Notes: generated by a model from the letters alone, not told the origin. Positions 1 through 8,584 are shown, counted from the stretch's first letter. The stretch is DNA of 32,971 nucleotides from Sulfuricurvum sp. (GCA_003245815.1 QKCD01000094.1:1-32971), one strand, 5' to 3'. Made by a program: numbers and translations.

Positions 1-2
1 AT

Positions 3-125
3 AAAAATTACCCATGTATGTACGACGATCTATATAATAAGTTAAGTGATAAAGAGAAAAGGAATCTGAATTTGTTTTTGAACGCTTCGCTTCATGATAT
101 CGGAGCCGGAACATGTCACTATTAA
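3..125 (+). CDS. 3' end of a cassette gene, truncated by the window edge
   Basis: An open frame runs from the left edge to a TAA at 123-125 and encodes about 40 residues (…YDDLYNKLSDKEKRNLNLF…). It is hydrophilic, AT-rich and unrecognised. The stop codon lies inside the R'' box of the first attC-like site. The next gene (208-615) ends the same way, which supports a true cassette gene terminus. Most of the gene lies outside the window, so no function can be proposed. Confidence 0.5.
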   Translation, partial: KNYPCMYDDLYNKLSDKEKRNLNLFLNASLHDIGAGTCHY

Positions 126-191
126 CAAATCAGGGGAGTCCACTCAAAAACCCACTAGCGGCTTTTTGATTGCTCATTTTAAACGTTAGAC
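120..191 (+). repeat. attC-like site 1 (integron cassette recombination site)
   Basis: The site is about 72 bp. It has a degenerate R'' box TATTAAC (120-126), then AAATCA, then an imperfect hairpin whose arms are TCAAAAA and TTTTTGA around a GC-rich centre, then TTTAAAC and the R' box GTTAGAC (185-191), which fits GTTRRRY exactly. It closely resembles the elements at 610-680 and 1091-1162. This R' box is the perfect reverse complement of the R'' box GTCTAAC that closes the following cassette, as expected for one excisable cassette. Confidence 0.78.
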
Positions 192-207
192 ACTAAAGGA
201 ATTAATA

Positions 208-615
208 TTGTTTAAGGGAAATGGCAAATACGATAATTTTGTCCCTACAAACATCTTTAAAAAAGACAGAGACAAAAATGACGTCTATTTTCAGTGGGGC
301 AAATTTGGAAATGGATATATTATAGATGACCAAGAAACAAAAGAAAAACTCATCGACCTTGAAGGTTATAAACACTTTTTTGTATCATATAAGCCTCCAG
401 TTCTTTTACCAATTATAATCGCTGCTCTTATTGTGGGAATAGGAATATCATTTTCAACTGATGACCAAGATGAAGTAAAAGGTTTGATGGCAACCATTAC
501 CGTAGTTCTTTACTTTATTACCATATCAATTTACTTTTTGAAAATCACCAGGACATTAAAAGGTTGTAAAAAAATCTCTAAAGATGAAAAGAAATGGATA
601 TTCGAAAATGTCTAA
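208..615 (+). CDS. Cassette-borne two-TM membrane protein, unknown function
   Basis: The protein is 135 aa and unrecognised. The N-terminal ~70 residues are hydrophilic. Two hydrophobic segments follow, around residues 70-85 (LLPIIIAALIVGIGISF) and 96-112 (ATITVVLYFITISIYFL), and then a short basic tail. The start is a TTG preceded by AAAGGAA, which is plausible as a ribosome binding site. The TAA stop sits within the R'' box of the next attC-like site. Base composition is strongly AT-rich compared with the nif region. The gene fills the space between two attC-like sites, so it is most likely the single gene of one integron cassette. Membrane location is inferred from hydrophobicity only. Confidence 0.6.
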   Translation: MFKGNGKYDNFVPTNIFKKDRDKNDVYFQWGKFGNGYIIDDQETKEKLIDLEGYKHFFVSYKPPVLLPIIIAALIVGIGISFSTDDQDEVKGLMATITVVLYFITISIYFLKITRTLKGCKKISKDEKKWIFENV

Positions 616-680
616 CAAATCAAAGGAGACCAATCAATAAGTGCCCGCGGGTTTTTGATTGATCAATTTAAACGTTATAT
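610..680 (+). repeat. attC-like site 2
   Basis: The R'' box GTCTAAC (610-616) fits RYYYAAC exactly. It is followed by AAATCA, then GGAGACCAATCAA, a central GC-rich part, TTGATTGATCAATTTAAAC, and GTTATAT (674-680) as R'. The length is 71 bp. The hairpin arms are AATCAA and TTGATT. GTCTAAC is the perfect complement of GTTAGAC at 185-191, so 186-674 reads as one complete cassette. Confidence 0.8.
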
Positions 681-703
681 ATGTATGGAGTAAAGAAATA
701 GCG

Positions 704-1153
704 ATGAGTTTGATTATGAGCATAATATTTTTACTCATTCCTTTTGGAGTGTTAAGCGCAAACCGTTTATTCCTATCAAACAAGTTAGGCAAGACTTCGG
801 TTTCGGCAATATCTGCTGCGTTAGTTTATATCACTATTATAGGCATTATCGTATACACAAACCACAAGCTTGATGCTGAGTTAGCTGCATTCGATTTGAA
901 TGGAGATGGTTCCTTTTCTGGTGACGAAATTACTCCTGAACAAGAAATCGCAATGGATCGCGTCACCAACGATACGGGAAGAAATTTTGCTCCAATCACA
1001 GGTGCCATCTTCTCATTTATCTATTTTTTGTGTATCTGGTCAATATGGTCTATCTCATCCTGGATAAGGAGAATATATGCCAATAGAAACACTAAACAAA
1101 TCAGTGGAGACCAATCAAAAACCCGCTGGCGGCTTTTTGATTGCTCTTTTTAA
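704..1153 (+). CDS. Cassette-borne membrane protein with an EF-hand loop
   Basis: The protein is about 149 aa with three predicted membrane segments: near the N-terminus (MSIIFLLIPFGVLSA), at about 30-50 (ISAALVYITIIGIIVYT) and at about 105-125 (ITGAIFSFIYFLCIWSIW). The segment between TM2 and TM3 carries DLNGDGSFSGDE, with acidic or polar residues at all calcium-coordinating positions of a canonical EF-hand loop. The ORF track starts at a TTG (659), but that lies inside the preceding attC site. ATG 704, with GGAG about 13 nt upstream, is more likely. The frame has no stop before the following attC, so the last ~20 residues are encoded by the attC site itself. Calcium sensing is an inference from the motif. 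Confidence 0.55.
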   Translation: MSLIMSIIFLLIPFGVLSANRLFLSNKLGKTSVSAISAALVYITIIGIIVYTNHKLDAELAAFDLNGDGSFSGDEITPEQEIAMDRVTNDTGRNFAPITGAIFSFIYFLCIWSIWSISSWIRRIYANRNTKQISGDQSKTRWRLFDCSF

Positions 1154-1162
1154 ACGTTAAGG
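1091..1162 (+). repeat. attC-like site 3
   Basis: The site is 72 bp. The R'' box ACTAAAC (1091-1097) is one base from RYYYAAC. It is followed by AAATCA and GGAGACCAATCAAAAACCC, then GGCTTTTTGATTGCTC, TTTTTAAAC and a degenerate R' GTTAAGG (1156-1162). The hairpin arms AATCAAAAA and TTTTTGATT are perfect. Its internal sequence is nearly identical to site 1, as in chromosomal-integron arrays that share one attC type. Confidence 0.75.
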
Positions 1163-1168
1163 CAGATA

Positions 1169-1723
1169 ATGAACAACACCATCATGATTTTCAGTATTCT
1201 TTTTTCACTAAGTGCCGAGGCTGAGATTTATCGAGAAGCAAAAGTTTGCAACGAGTCTGGAAAGATATGCTTTTACTGGTGGCCAAAGCTCAAAGCAGTA
1301 CCGGGATGGGAGCAGGACATTCCGCACAGTTACCACTATCGGATGAATACGCAGGCACCGGCCGGCTTCTCTTTCGCCAATGCCGAAGCGGTCATTTATG
1401 CTAGAGCGGTCTATAAGCCTGAGCAGCCGGATGCGAAAACCCTTGATGCGTTTATCGCAAACGACAAAGCCGATTTTCTCAGCCATGACCCGTCACTATC
1501 CATCACTCGGTCGGAAACTCTGAAAGACAAAAAGGGGAGAAGCTTTATCTCGTATCAATTCAAGCCGAGCGGTAAAGGCAATTGGGAGCAGATAGCTTAT
1601 TCTGAAGAAGTGGACGGTGACAACAACGAATACTATCTCGTATTTGTTCTGAGCTCCAGAACCGAATCCGGGTACAAGGCGTCACTTGATGCATTTAATC
1701 AATTTGTAACCAGCTATGAGTAA
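1169..1723 (+). CDS. Exported protein of unknown function, possible last cassette gene
   Basis: The protein is 184 aa. The N-terminus MNNTIMIFSILFSLSAEAE looks like a cleavable signal peptide, although it lacks a strongly basic n-region. The mature part is hydrophilic and probably a compact periplasmic domain. It contains an early Cys pair (VCNESGKICFYWW) that could form a disulfide. It starts 7 nt after attC-like site 3, with AAGG from the R' box as a possible ribosome binding site. No attC could be recognised 3' of it, so it is either the terminal cassette or flanking chromosome. GC is intermediate between cassettes 1-2 and the nif region. I do not recognise the family. Confidence 0.65.
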   Translation: MNNTIMIFSILFSLSAEAEIYREAKVCNESGKICFYWWPKLKAVPGWEQDIPHSYHYRMNTQAPAGFSFANAEAVIYARAVYKPEQPDAKTLDAFIANDKADFLSHDPSLSITRSETLKDKKGRSFISYQFKPSGKGNWEQIAYSEEVDGDNNEYYLVFVLSSRTESGYKASLDAFNQFVTSYE

Positions 1724-1802
1724 AACGCTGACAGGGCAAAAGCGCCTATTGCGGTTATTCTGAGACATTTTAACGCCAGGAAGAAACAGGAGAAGAACCA
1801 TA

Positions 1803-2351
1803 ATGCGAACCTGGGATGACCTGCTATGGCTTTATAGCCAACCTGAATTTATAGCTTTACTCTTATTCAGCATGGCTCTGTATCCGTTGCTCAAATTTCT
1901 GCGACGCTTTTATCCGGAGTCGCTGCAAAAAGCAGCAAACGAATCCGAAAACTTCGCTAAAGAGTTGCAGAAAAACAGTGAGAATAGAAAAATATACCGC
2001 AAAGCAAATATGAAAATCGGATTCTTTATTTTCGGTCCGACTTTTATATTGTTATTTATTTACATTGCCTACAGTCTAATCATTGGATCGGAGCTGAAAG
2101 CGGCATGTGTGAAAGAGGTATTTGGGAAAATTTCCACGATCGCCATTATCACGCTTGGCATATATGCCATCAAAGCCGACCGGATCGACAGGCTCTTGCT
2201 CCAGGACGATTATGAAAAAGCGATGGAACTGACGAAGAAACAGATAGGCAGCGATCCATTCTACAGGTATTATGAAAAGTATTTGCCGTTTTTCGGTTAT
2301 TTTTTCATACTGCTTGGGATTGTCGGATTTGTAGCACAGGTTTTCTTCTGA
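1803..2351 (+). CDS. Four-TM membrane protein, unknown function
   Basis: The protein is 182 aa. Hydrophobic segments lie at about residues 16-32 (FIALLLFSMALYPLL), 70-92 (IGFFIFGPTFILLFIYIAYSLII), 106-120 (ISTIAIITLGIYAI) and 160-182 (LPFFGYFFILLGIVGFVAQVF). A charged cytoplasmic-type stretch lies between the first and second. AGGAG lies about 10 nt before the ATG. The AT-rich composition matches the cassette side rather than the GC-rich gene that follows, so it probably belongs to the imported segment. No family is recognised and no attC flanks it. Confidence 0.6.
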   Translation: MRTWDDLLWLYSQPEFIALLLFSMALYPLLKFLRRFYPESLQKAANESENFAKELQKNSENRKIYRKANMKIGFFIFGPTFILLFIYIAYSLIIGSELKAACVKEVFGKISTIAIITLGIYAIKADRIDRLLLQDDYEKAMELTKKQIGSDPFYRYYEKYLPFFGYFFILLGIVGFVAQVFF

Positions 2352-2363
2352 AAAGTATAGGAA

Positions 2364-2960
2364 ATGAACATGAACACCACCATGCAATCTTACCTCGCCG
2401 AAACCCCCATCATCGACTTTACCGACCCCGCCGTCAGCGCATTGGCGGCGGAACTGGCGCAGGGGTGTGCGACCGATGTGGAGATCGCCCGCAACTGCTT
2501 TGAGTATGTCCGCGACGAGATCCGCCACAGCGGCGACCACAAAGACCCCGTCACGACCTGCAGGGCCAGCGACGTGCTGAAACAGGGCACGGGGTGGTGC
2601 TACGCCAAGAGCCACCTGCTTGCCGCCCTGCTCCGGGCCAACGGCATCCCGGCGGGCTTCTGCTACCAGCGGCTGAGCTGTTCGGAGTATGAGACGGAGC
2701 GATTCTGCCTCCACGGGCTCAACGCCGTCTATCTCAAAGAGTACGGCTGGTATCGGGTCGACGCCCGCGGCAACAAAGAGGGTGTCGATGCGCAGTTCGA
2801 CCCGCCCGTCGAGAGACTCGCCTTCGCGCTGCAACCGGGCGAAACGGAAGTGCCGGGGATACTGACCGAACCCCTTGACGTCGTCGTCGAAGCGCTGAAG
2901 AACCAGACGACCTACGAGGCCATGGTCGGGCACTTCCCCGATATCAAACCCGTTCTATAA
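2364..2960 (+). CDS. Transglutaminase-like domain protein
   Basis: The protein is 198 aa. It has the transglutaminase-like (papain-fold) catalytic arrangement. The nucleophile Cys is in GTGWCYAKSHLLAALLRA at about residue 77, His is in RFCLHGLNAVYL at about 116, and Asp is in WYRVDARGNK at about 132. There is no signal peptide or membrane segment, so it is probably a cytoplasmic protease or amidase-type enzyme; the substrate is unknown. A second ATG two codons in (2370), with GGAA just upstream, is an equally good start. From this gene onward GC rises to the level of the nif region, so it marks the boundary of the AT-rich segment. It is convergent with nifK. Confidence 0.75.
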   Translation: MNMNTTMQSYLAETPIIDFTDPAVSALAAELAQGCATDVEIARNCFEYVRDEIRHSGDHKDPVTTCRASDVLKQGTGWCYAKSHLLAALLRANGIPAGFCYQRLSCSEYETERFCLHGLNAVYLKEYGWYRVDARGNKEGVDAQFDPPVERLAFALQPGETEVPGILTEPLDVVVEALKNQTTYEAMVGHFPDIKPVL

Positions 2961-2973
2961 ACGTAAAGAGGAG

Positions 2974-2996
2974 AAAAAAACTCCCCCAAGGGGAAG
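2974..2996 (-). terminator. Rho-independent terminator of nifHDK
   Basis: Read on the minus strand, CTTCCC and GGGGAG form a stem around a short loop and are followed directly by seven T residues. It lies about 100 nt past the nifK stop, with two smaller GC hairpins in between (GGTGGCCC/GGGCCGCC and GCCCGAAAGGGC). This is a strong intrinsic terminator for the nitrogenase structural operon. Confidence 0.8.
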
Positions 2997-3092
2997 CCTT
3001 TGTAAGGATTATGAAGTTGTAACGAATCTGTGATTGCCCTTTCGGGCGGTTGAGAGAGAACGGATGGCGGCCCGAGGGCCACCGGGTAGAGA

Positions 3093-4637
3093 TTAGCGGA
3101 TAAGGTCGAAGAAGTAGTCTGTCGACGCGATACCCTTGGTCTCTTCGTCCAGCTGGTCGAGGACCTTGTTGGTGATCCAGGTCAGCAGGTTCAGCGCACC
3201 GTCGTAACCGCTGATGGAGTAGCGGTGCAGGTGGTGGCGGTCGAAGATCGGGAAGCCGATGTAGATCAGCGGCGTGCCCGTGTCGCGCATCAGCTCTTTA
3301 CCGTAAGAGTTACCGATCATGAAGTCGACCGGCTCGGTGAAGAGCAGTGAACGCATATGCCAGAGGTCTTTGCCTGCCCATACGTGGCAGCTTTCAGCAG
3401 CCGGAGACGTATCGAGCATCGCTCTCATCTCATCTTCCCAGCCTTTCGGCGCGTTGTGACAGAGGACGTGAGTCGGCTCAGCACCCATTTCGAGCAGGAA
3501 TGAAACGACACCTACGAGGAAGTCAGGGTCACCCCAGATTGCGAACTTCTTGCCGTGCATGTACGGGTAGGAGTCCTGCATTGCGTCAACCAGTCTGCCG
3601 CGCTCTACTTTCAGTTTAGCCGGAACCTCTTTGCCAGTCAGTTCTGCAAGTTTCATAACGAACTCGTCAGTACCTTTCAGACCGATCGGGTTGCTAAAGC
3701 CGCCCGCGTGTTTCCAGCGCTTCTGAACCATTTTCATGGTTTTGACAGTCGCGTACTTCTGCAGAGAGATCGTCGCGCTGGAGTTGATACAATCTTTCGC
3801 GTCAGCGATCGGCGTACCGCCGGCAAACATGCTGTACTCGCCAGCCGGCATGTCCCACTGGTCAGAGTGGTCGCCCAGCATCAGGTAGTTGCAGTCGAAA
3901 GACTCGACGATGCTCTTGACGGAACGGAGTGAACCGATGTACGTCTCGAAGCCCGGGATGATGTTGATGCGCTCTTTTTTCTCGCCTTTCTGACCTTCTG
4001 TCAGCTGGCTCATGATACCGTGCATCATGTTGTCGTAGCCTGTAATGTGGCTGCCGACGAATGACGGTGTGTGTGCGTACGTGATCGGGAACTCTTCGGG
4101 CAGGTGCTCGCCGCCGTCTTCCTCTTTCGCTGCAACTGCGAACGCGTAGAGGTCGTCACCGATAACTTCGGCCATACATGTCGTGGAAACCGCGATCATT
4201 TCAGGCTTGTAGAGGGCCGCACAGTTTTTGAGGCCGTCTTTCATGTTGACCAGGCCGCCGAATACCGCCGCGTCTTCTGTCATAGAGTCGGAAACACACG
4301 GTGTCGGCTCTTTGAAGTGACGTGTAAAGTAAGAACGGAAGTAAGCGACACAACCGTGGGAACCGTGAACGTACGGCATCGTGTTTTCGAAACCGAGGGC
4401 AACCATAACGGCGCCGAGGGGCTGACACGCTTTTGCCGGGTTAACGGTGATCGCTTCGCGGGCAAGGTTTTTCTCGCGGTATTCCCACGTTTTTGTCCAC
4501 TCTGCGACTTCTTTGACTTTCTCAGGGTTGATCGCACCCATGCCGCCTTCGAACTGCTTCTTGTTTCTCAGTACTTCTTGGTATTCCGGTCTCTGGAAGA
4601 GATCTTTACCGTTGACAATTTTTTCTACTTCTTGCAT
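3093..4637 (-). CDS. nifK: Nitrogenase MoFe protein beta subunit
   Basis: The protein is 514 aa, the usual NifK length. It pairs with NifD to form the alpha2-beta2 MoFe protein that reduces N2. Cysteines expected to bind the P-cluster are seen at C71 (KACQPLG), C96 (GSHGCVAYF) and C154 (STTCMAEVIGDD). The internal HTPSFVGSH and the C-terminal SISGYDGALNLL regions are typical of the family. The start is fixed by AAGGAGATAAC directly before the ATG. It lies 33 nt downstream of nifD and is the last gene of the nifH-orf116-nifD-nifK unit, followed by a strong terminator. All key residues are present and nothing indicates decay. Confidence 0.97.
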   Translation of the reverse strand: MQEVEKIVNGKDLFQRPEYQEVLRNKKQFEGGMGAINPEKVKEVAEWTKTWEYREKNLAREAITVNPAKACQPLGAVMVALGFENTMPYVHGSHGCVAYFRSYFTRHFKEPTPCVSDSMTEDAAVFGGLVNMKDGLKNCAALYKPEMIAVSTTCMAEVIGDDLYAFAVAAKEEDGGEHLPEEFPITYAHTPSFVGSHITGYDNMMHGIMSQLTEGQKGEKKERINIIPGFETYIGSLRSVKSIVESFDCNYLMLGDHSDQWDMPAGEYSMFAGGTPIADAKDCINSSATISLQKYATVKTMKMVQKRWKHAGGFSNPIGLKGTDEFVMKLAELTGKEVPAKLKVERGRLVDAMQDSYPYMHGKKFAIWGDPDFLVGVVSFLLEMGAEPTHVLCHNAPKGWEDEMRAMLDTSPAAESCHVWAGKDLWHMRSLLFTEPVDFMIGNSYGKELMRDTGTPLIYIGFPIFDRHHLHRYSISGYDGALNLLTWITNKVLDQLDEETKGIASTDYFFDLIR

Positions 4638-4670
4638 GTTATCTCCTTCTTTTTCTCAGAGAAGCGGGGC

Positions 4671-6137
4671 TTACGCCTCGCTCTCCCACGGCGCTTTAGA
4701 GTGGCCCCAGACCGGAGAGTTGATCGCAAGATCCATGTCTTTGGCAAAAATCGCGAAACCGTCATACCCGTGGTACGGACCGCTGTAGTCCCAAGAGTGC
4801 ATCTGGCGGTACGGCAGACCCATTTTCTGGAACACGTATTTCTCTTTGATACCTGAAGCAACGAGGTCCGGCTGAAGTTTCTTGACGAATGCTTCAAGCT
4901 CGTATTCGTTGACGTCGTCGTAGATCACCGTGGAACGGAAGATCTCGTCTTTGGTACGTTTGTAGTCGTCGTCGTGTGCGAATTCGTAACCCGTACCGAT
5001 AACTTCCATACCGAGGTCTTCGTAGGCACCGATAACGTGGCGCGGGCGGAGACCACCGACGAACAGCATGACCTGCTTGCCTTCGAGGCGCGGGCGGTAT
5101 TTGTTGACGACTGCGTCGATCATCGGCTGGTACTTCGCGATGACCTCTTCACATTTCGCCTGGATGCTCTCGTCGAAGAACGCGGCGATTTTGCGCAGAG
5201 ACTTGATCGTCTGTGTCGGGCCGAAGAAGTTGTACTCTACCCAGGGAATCCCGAACTCTTTCTCCATGTGGCGGGAGATGTAGTTCATGGAACGGTAGCA
5301 GTGCAGCAGGTTCAGCTTCACTTTCGGTGTGGCTGCCATCTCTTTCAGAGTCGCGTCACCGGACCACTGAGCAACAACACGCAGACCCATCTCTTCGAGA
5401 AGGATACGGCTTGACCATGCGTCACCGCCGATGTTGTAGTCGCCGATGATGGCAACGTCGTATTCTGTCGGCTCGATCGCTTCACCCAGGGTGTCGACTT
5501 TACCGTCGAAGACGTAGTCACGAACCGTGTCGTTCGCGATGTGGTGACCCAGGGACTGAGAAACACCGCGGAAACCTTCACAGTTGACCGGAACAATTGT
5601 TTTACCCGTTTTCTTCGCGTAGACTTTGGAAGTCGCGTTGATGTCGTCACCGATCAGACCGATCGGACATTCAGACTGGACGGTAATCCCGTTGTTCAGC
5701 GGGAAGAGTTCGTCGATCTCTTCGAAACAGACCGCCAGTTTCTTGTCACCGCCGAAGACGATGTCTTTTTCCTGGAAGTCGGAAGAGAAGTTCATCGTTA
5801 CGAAGGTGTCGACACCTGTCGTACCGATGTAGTAGTTACGGCGACCTGCACGGGAGTACTGGCCACAACCGATAGGACCGTGGGAGATATGGACCATATC
5901 TTTGACCGGACCCCATACAACGCCTTTTGAACCCGCGTAGGCACAGCCGCGCTGGCTCATGACACCGGGAACAGTTTTCTTATTCGAACGAACGTTACCG
6001 CAAGTTTTTTGCGTTTCGTCTTCAGGACCGCCGACACCGAGGTGCTTGGCACGGTTTTTGGCGGCTTTCGCCGGGTAGGCCTTGAGGACCTCCTCGATCG
6101 CCGCTTTCTGTTTTGCTTCCAATGATTCCGGACCCAT
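4671..6137 (-). CDS. nifD: Nitrogenase MoFe protein alpha subunit
   Basis: The protein is 488 aa, full length. It carries the FeMo-cofactor and half of the P-cluster ligands: C65 (SQRGCAYAG), C91 (GPIGCGQYS) and C157 ([11 protein letters not shown]) for the P-cluster, and C280 ([10 protein letters not shown]) and H447 ([13 protein letters not shown]) for FeMo-co. The active-site His is seen in SLGHHIAND at about 198. The sequence has no VnfD or AnfD character, and nifV and the mod operon nearby support the Mo form. The start has an ideal AGGAGG 6 nt before the ATG. It lies between orf116 and nifK. Confidence 0.97.
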   Translation of the reverse strand: MGPESLEAKQKAAIEEVLKAYPAKAAKNRAKHLGVGGPEDETQKTCGNVRSNKKTVPGVMSQRGCAYAGSKGVVWGPVKDMVHISHGPIGCGQYSRAGRRNYYIGTTGVDTFVTMNFSSDFQEKDIVFGGDKKLAVCFEEIDELFPLNNGITVQSECPIGLIGDDINATSKVYAKKTGKTIVPVNCEGFRGVSQSLGHHIANDTVRDYVFDGKVDTLGEAIEPTEYDVAIIGDYNIGGDAWSSRILLEEMGLRVVAQWSGDATLKEMAATPKVKLNLLHCYRSMNYISRHMEKEFGIPWVEYNFFGPTQTIKSLRKIAAFFDESIQAKCEEVIAKYQPMIDAVVNKYRPRLEGKQVMLFVGGLRPRHVIGAYEDLGMEVIGTGYEFAHDDDYKRTKDEIFRSTVIYDDVNEYELEAFVKKLQPDLVASGIKEKYVFQKMGLPYRQMHSWDYSGPYHGYDGFAIFAKDMDLAINSPVWGHSKAPWESEA

Positions 6138-6176
6138 ATTATCCTCCTCTATGATTCTTTTGGATTACGTGTGTGC

Positions 6177-6527
6177 TTACGCCGCAGTGATGCGGAACAT
6201 TGCCATAGAGTCGAATTTCTTACAGAGTGCCATCGTCTCGTCGTCTTCTTTGTCAAGACGTTTGGAAAGCTCTGCAATCTGGTAACGGTTGGTGTAGATC
6301 ATGTAGTCAGACTCAGACGTTTTTACGTAGTGAGCCAGGGCTTTGAACATGAACGTGTCCTTGTTCGTATAAGAAAGCTCTTCTTTTTGACCTTCACGGC
6401 TCTCCATAGTCATTTTGATTTCGCTGAAAGCGACGTCACCGAGTTCAGATTCCAGTTTTTCAACGACTTTTTCGTCCGGGATTGAGTTGCCCATATCAGC
6501 GGGGAAGTGGAAACCAAGAATAAACAT
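6177..6527 (-). CDS. Unknown protein encoded between nifH and nifD
   Basis: The protein is 116 aa, soluble and acidic, with one Cys and no signal or membrane segment. It begins MFILGFHFPADMGN and is mostly charged helix-type sequence with several lysines and glutamates (KVVEKLESELGD, AELSKRLDKEDDE). AGGAGAATTAAC precedes the ATG. It sits 39 nt upstream of nifD and about 100 nt downstream of nifH, so it is co-transcribed with the structural genes. The PII-like nifI genes of archaea and some bacteria occupy this position, but this sequence shows no PII signature (no T-loop or typical PII start). It also does not resemble CowN, NifT or NifZ as I know them. Function unknown; the position suggests a nitrogenase partner, regulator or protective protein. 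Confidence 0.85.
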   Translation of the reverse strand: MFILGFHFPADMGNSIPDEKVVEKLESELGDVAFSEIKMTMESREGQKEELSYTNKDTFMFKALAHYVKTSESDYMIYTNRYQIAELSKRLDKEDDETMALCKKFDSMAMFRITAA

Positions 6528-6578
6528 GTTAATTCTCCTTCTTTTTCTGTTGTTTTCTTTTCATTATGAGAATTGTCG

Positions 6579-6596
6579 TTTCCCCCGAAGGGGAAA
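6579..6596 (-). other. Intergenic hairpin downstream of nifH
   Basis: On the minus strand TTTCCCC-TTCG-GGGGAAA gives a perfect 7-bp stem with a UUCG tetraloop. It lies about 35 nt after the nifH stop and is not followed by a T-run. It is more likely an mRNA processing or stabilising hairpin, giving extra nifH transcript relative to nifDK, than a full terminator. Confidence 0.65.
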
Positions 6597-6627
6597 AACT
6601 CTGGGTGTGCGTTCCGAAAAAACGGGA

Positions 6628-7560
<933 letters not shown>

Positions 7561-7615
7561 TCAAATCTTCAAGAAGACTTTCGGAGGCGTCCGTGATGTA
7601 CTTCGCCGTAGTTGT

Positions 7616-7631
7616 TGCATGGTCCGTTCCC
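7616..7631 (-). promoter_or_regulatory. Sigma-54 (-24/-12) promoter candidate of nifH
   Basis: The minus strand reads GGGAACGGACCATGCA, against the RpoN consensus TGGCACG-N4-TTGCW. The GG and GC doublets have exactly 10 nt between them, and A5, C6, G7, T13 and A16 also match. The GC lies about 84 nt before the nifH ATG, nearly identical to the arrangement at nifB. Confidence 0.6.
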
Positions 7632-7651
7632 GCTTTTTTTACGCCGCAAAA

Positions 7652-7704
7652 GCGACAAAACGGCTTTTGTCGCGTCAAATGTCGTAAAAGGGTACAAATT
7701 TGTA
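7652..7704. promoter_or_regulatory. Inverted repeats upstream of the nifH promoter
   Basis: Two palindromes lie upstream of the -24/-12 element. At 7652-7673, arms GCGACAAAA and TTTTGTCGC are perfect with 4 nt between them. At 7693-7704, TACAAATTTGTA is a perfect 12-bp palindrome. The half-site GACAAA/TTTGTC recurs upstream of nifB and of the porin-mod operon. These may be activator or repressor sites. A third GACAAA cluster is near 7794-7818. No gene is seen in 7534-7861. Confidence 0.45.
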
Positions 7705-7861
7705 AGAATAAATTATGCAGCCGCCGCGCCCTGACGCTACAAGGCGCTCCAAAGCCCTGAAACAGGGCATTTGCCCGAATGCGTAAAATCAGCGACAAAA
7801 AGGGACAAACGGGGTGTCGGGAAATGTCTGTGGTTAAAAAGCGGGCAATATGCGGTTGCAG

Positions 7862-7880
7862 AAAAGGGGCGCCGCGCCCC
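7862..7880 (-). terminator. Terminator after the Crp/FNR gene
   Basis: On the minus strand GGGGCG-CGG-CGCCCC forms a 6-bp GC stem followed by TTTTC, about 45 nt after the regulator's stop codon. It separates the regulator from the nifH promoter region, so nifH is not simply read through from upstream. Confidence 0.55.
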
Positions 7881-7922
7881 GTTCGGGCGCCCTGCCAAGG
7901 CCCTGCCGCGGGGAGTTTGGGG

Positions 7923-8531
7923 TCAGTAGCGGACGTACCCCTCCCCCGCTTTGGCGATCGTCCCCTCGTCGACGAGCTTCTTCAGCATGCGCGACAGGGT
8001 CTCGGGAGTCATGTTGAGCATCGCGGCGATCTCGTAGCGGCGCATCGACGCAAAAAGCTCGGGGGTCGTTTCGACGCAATGGAGCACCCGGGCCCGGGAG
8101 TCCATTACGAGGTTTCTTGCGATGACCGCCTCCAGGGTGCGGATCTTGGTCGAGAGCGAGAGAATCAGCAGGCGCGAGAGTTCGGGGTTGCCGAGGAAGC
8201 GCGCTTCGAAGCGGCCGTAATCGATGAAGATCACCTCGCCGTCGCTTTCGAAAACCGCCGTAGCCGGAAAGGGGATACGGTTGTAGACCGCCATCTCGGC
8301 GATCATGGAGACGGGCGTGAAGCGGTGCAGCACCACTTCCCTGCCGTCGTCGGCGCTCTTGTAGAGTTTGAGTACGCCCCGTGTCAGAATCATCAGGTGC
8401 GTGGGATCGTCCCCTTCGTAAAAGAGGAGCTCCCCCCTCCGGTAGCGTTTCGTGCGGGAAATTTCGGCCAGCATCGCAAGCTGGGTCGCGTCCAGGGAGG
8501 CAAAAAGGGGAATCTCTTGGAACGGGTTCAT
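7923..8531 (-). CDS. Crp/FNR-family transcriptional regulator
   Basis: The protein is 202 aa. The N-terminal cyclic-nucleotide-binding-type beta-roll (about 15-115, with RRGELLFYEGD and ILTRGVLKLYK) is followed by a dimerisation helix (about 120-145). A C-terminal winged helix-turn-helix contains RYEIAAMLNMTPETLSRMLKKL (about 165-186). The FNR N-terminal cysteine cluster is absent, so it is not a classical 4Fe-4S FNR; it could be a DNR/NNR-like haem or NO sensor or another effector type. It lies between a hemerythrin gene and nifH on the same strand. An FNR/DNR-like box precedes the hemerythrin gene. The start has GAGG upstream and a TATAAT about 55 nt upstream. It may control the hemerythrin and perhaps nif genes, by inference from position. 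Confidence 0.88.
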   Translation of the reverse strand: MNPFQEIPLFASLDATQLAMLAEISRTKRYRRGELLFYEGDDPTHLMILTRGVLKLYKSADDGREVVLHRFTPVSMIAEMAVYNRIPFPATAVFESDGEVIFIDYGRFEARFLGNPELSRLLILSLSTKIRTLEAVIARNLVMDSRARVLHCVETTPELFASMRRYEIAAMLNMTPETLSRMLKKLVDEGTIAKAGEGYVRY

Positions 8532-8584
8532 CGGCGCCTCGCGGTATCAAAGCGGAGAAACCGCTTTCGGTTCTGGATGAACCC

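Noticed and set aside
120-1162. CRISPR array
   Set aside because: There are only three ~71-bp repeats separated by 400-500 bp containing ORFs, so there are no short spacers. The R''/R' boxes fit attC sites.
1724-1802. Possible fourth attC after the exported-protein gene
   Set aside because: ATTTTAACGCC loosely resembles the end of an attC, but no R''/R' boxes or AATCAAAAA stem are present.
6177-6527. PII-like nifI or CowN identity for orf116
   Set aside because: Position fits nifI, but there is no PII start, T-loop or nucleotide motif. The sequence also does not resemble CowN as I know it.
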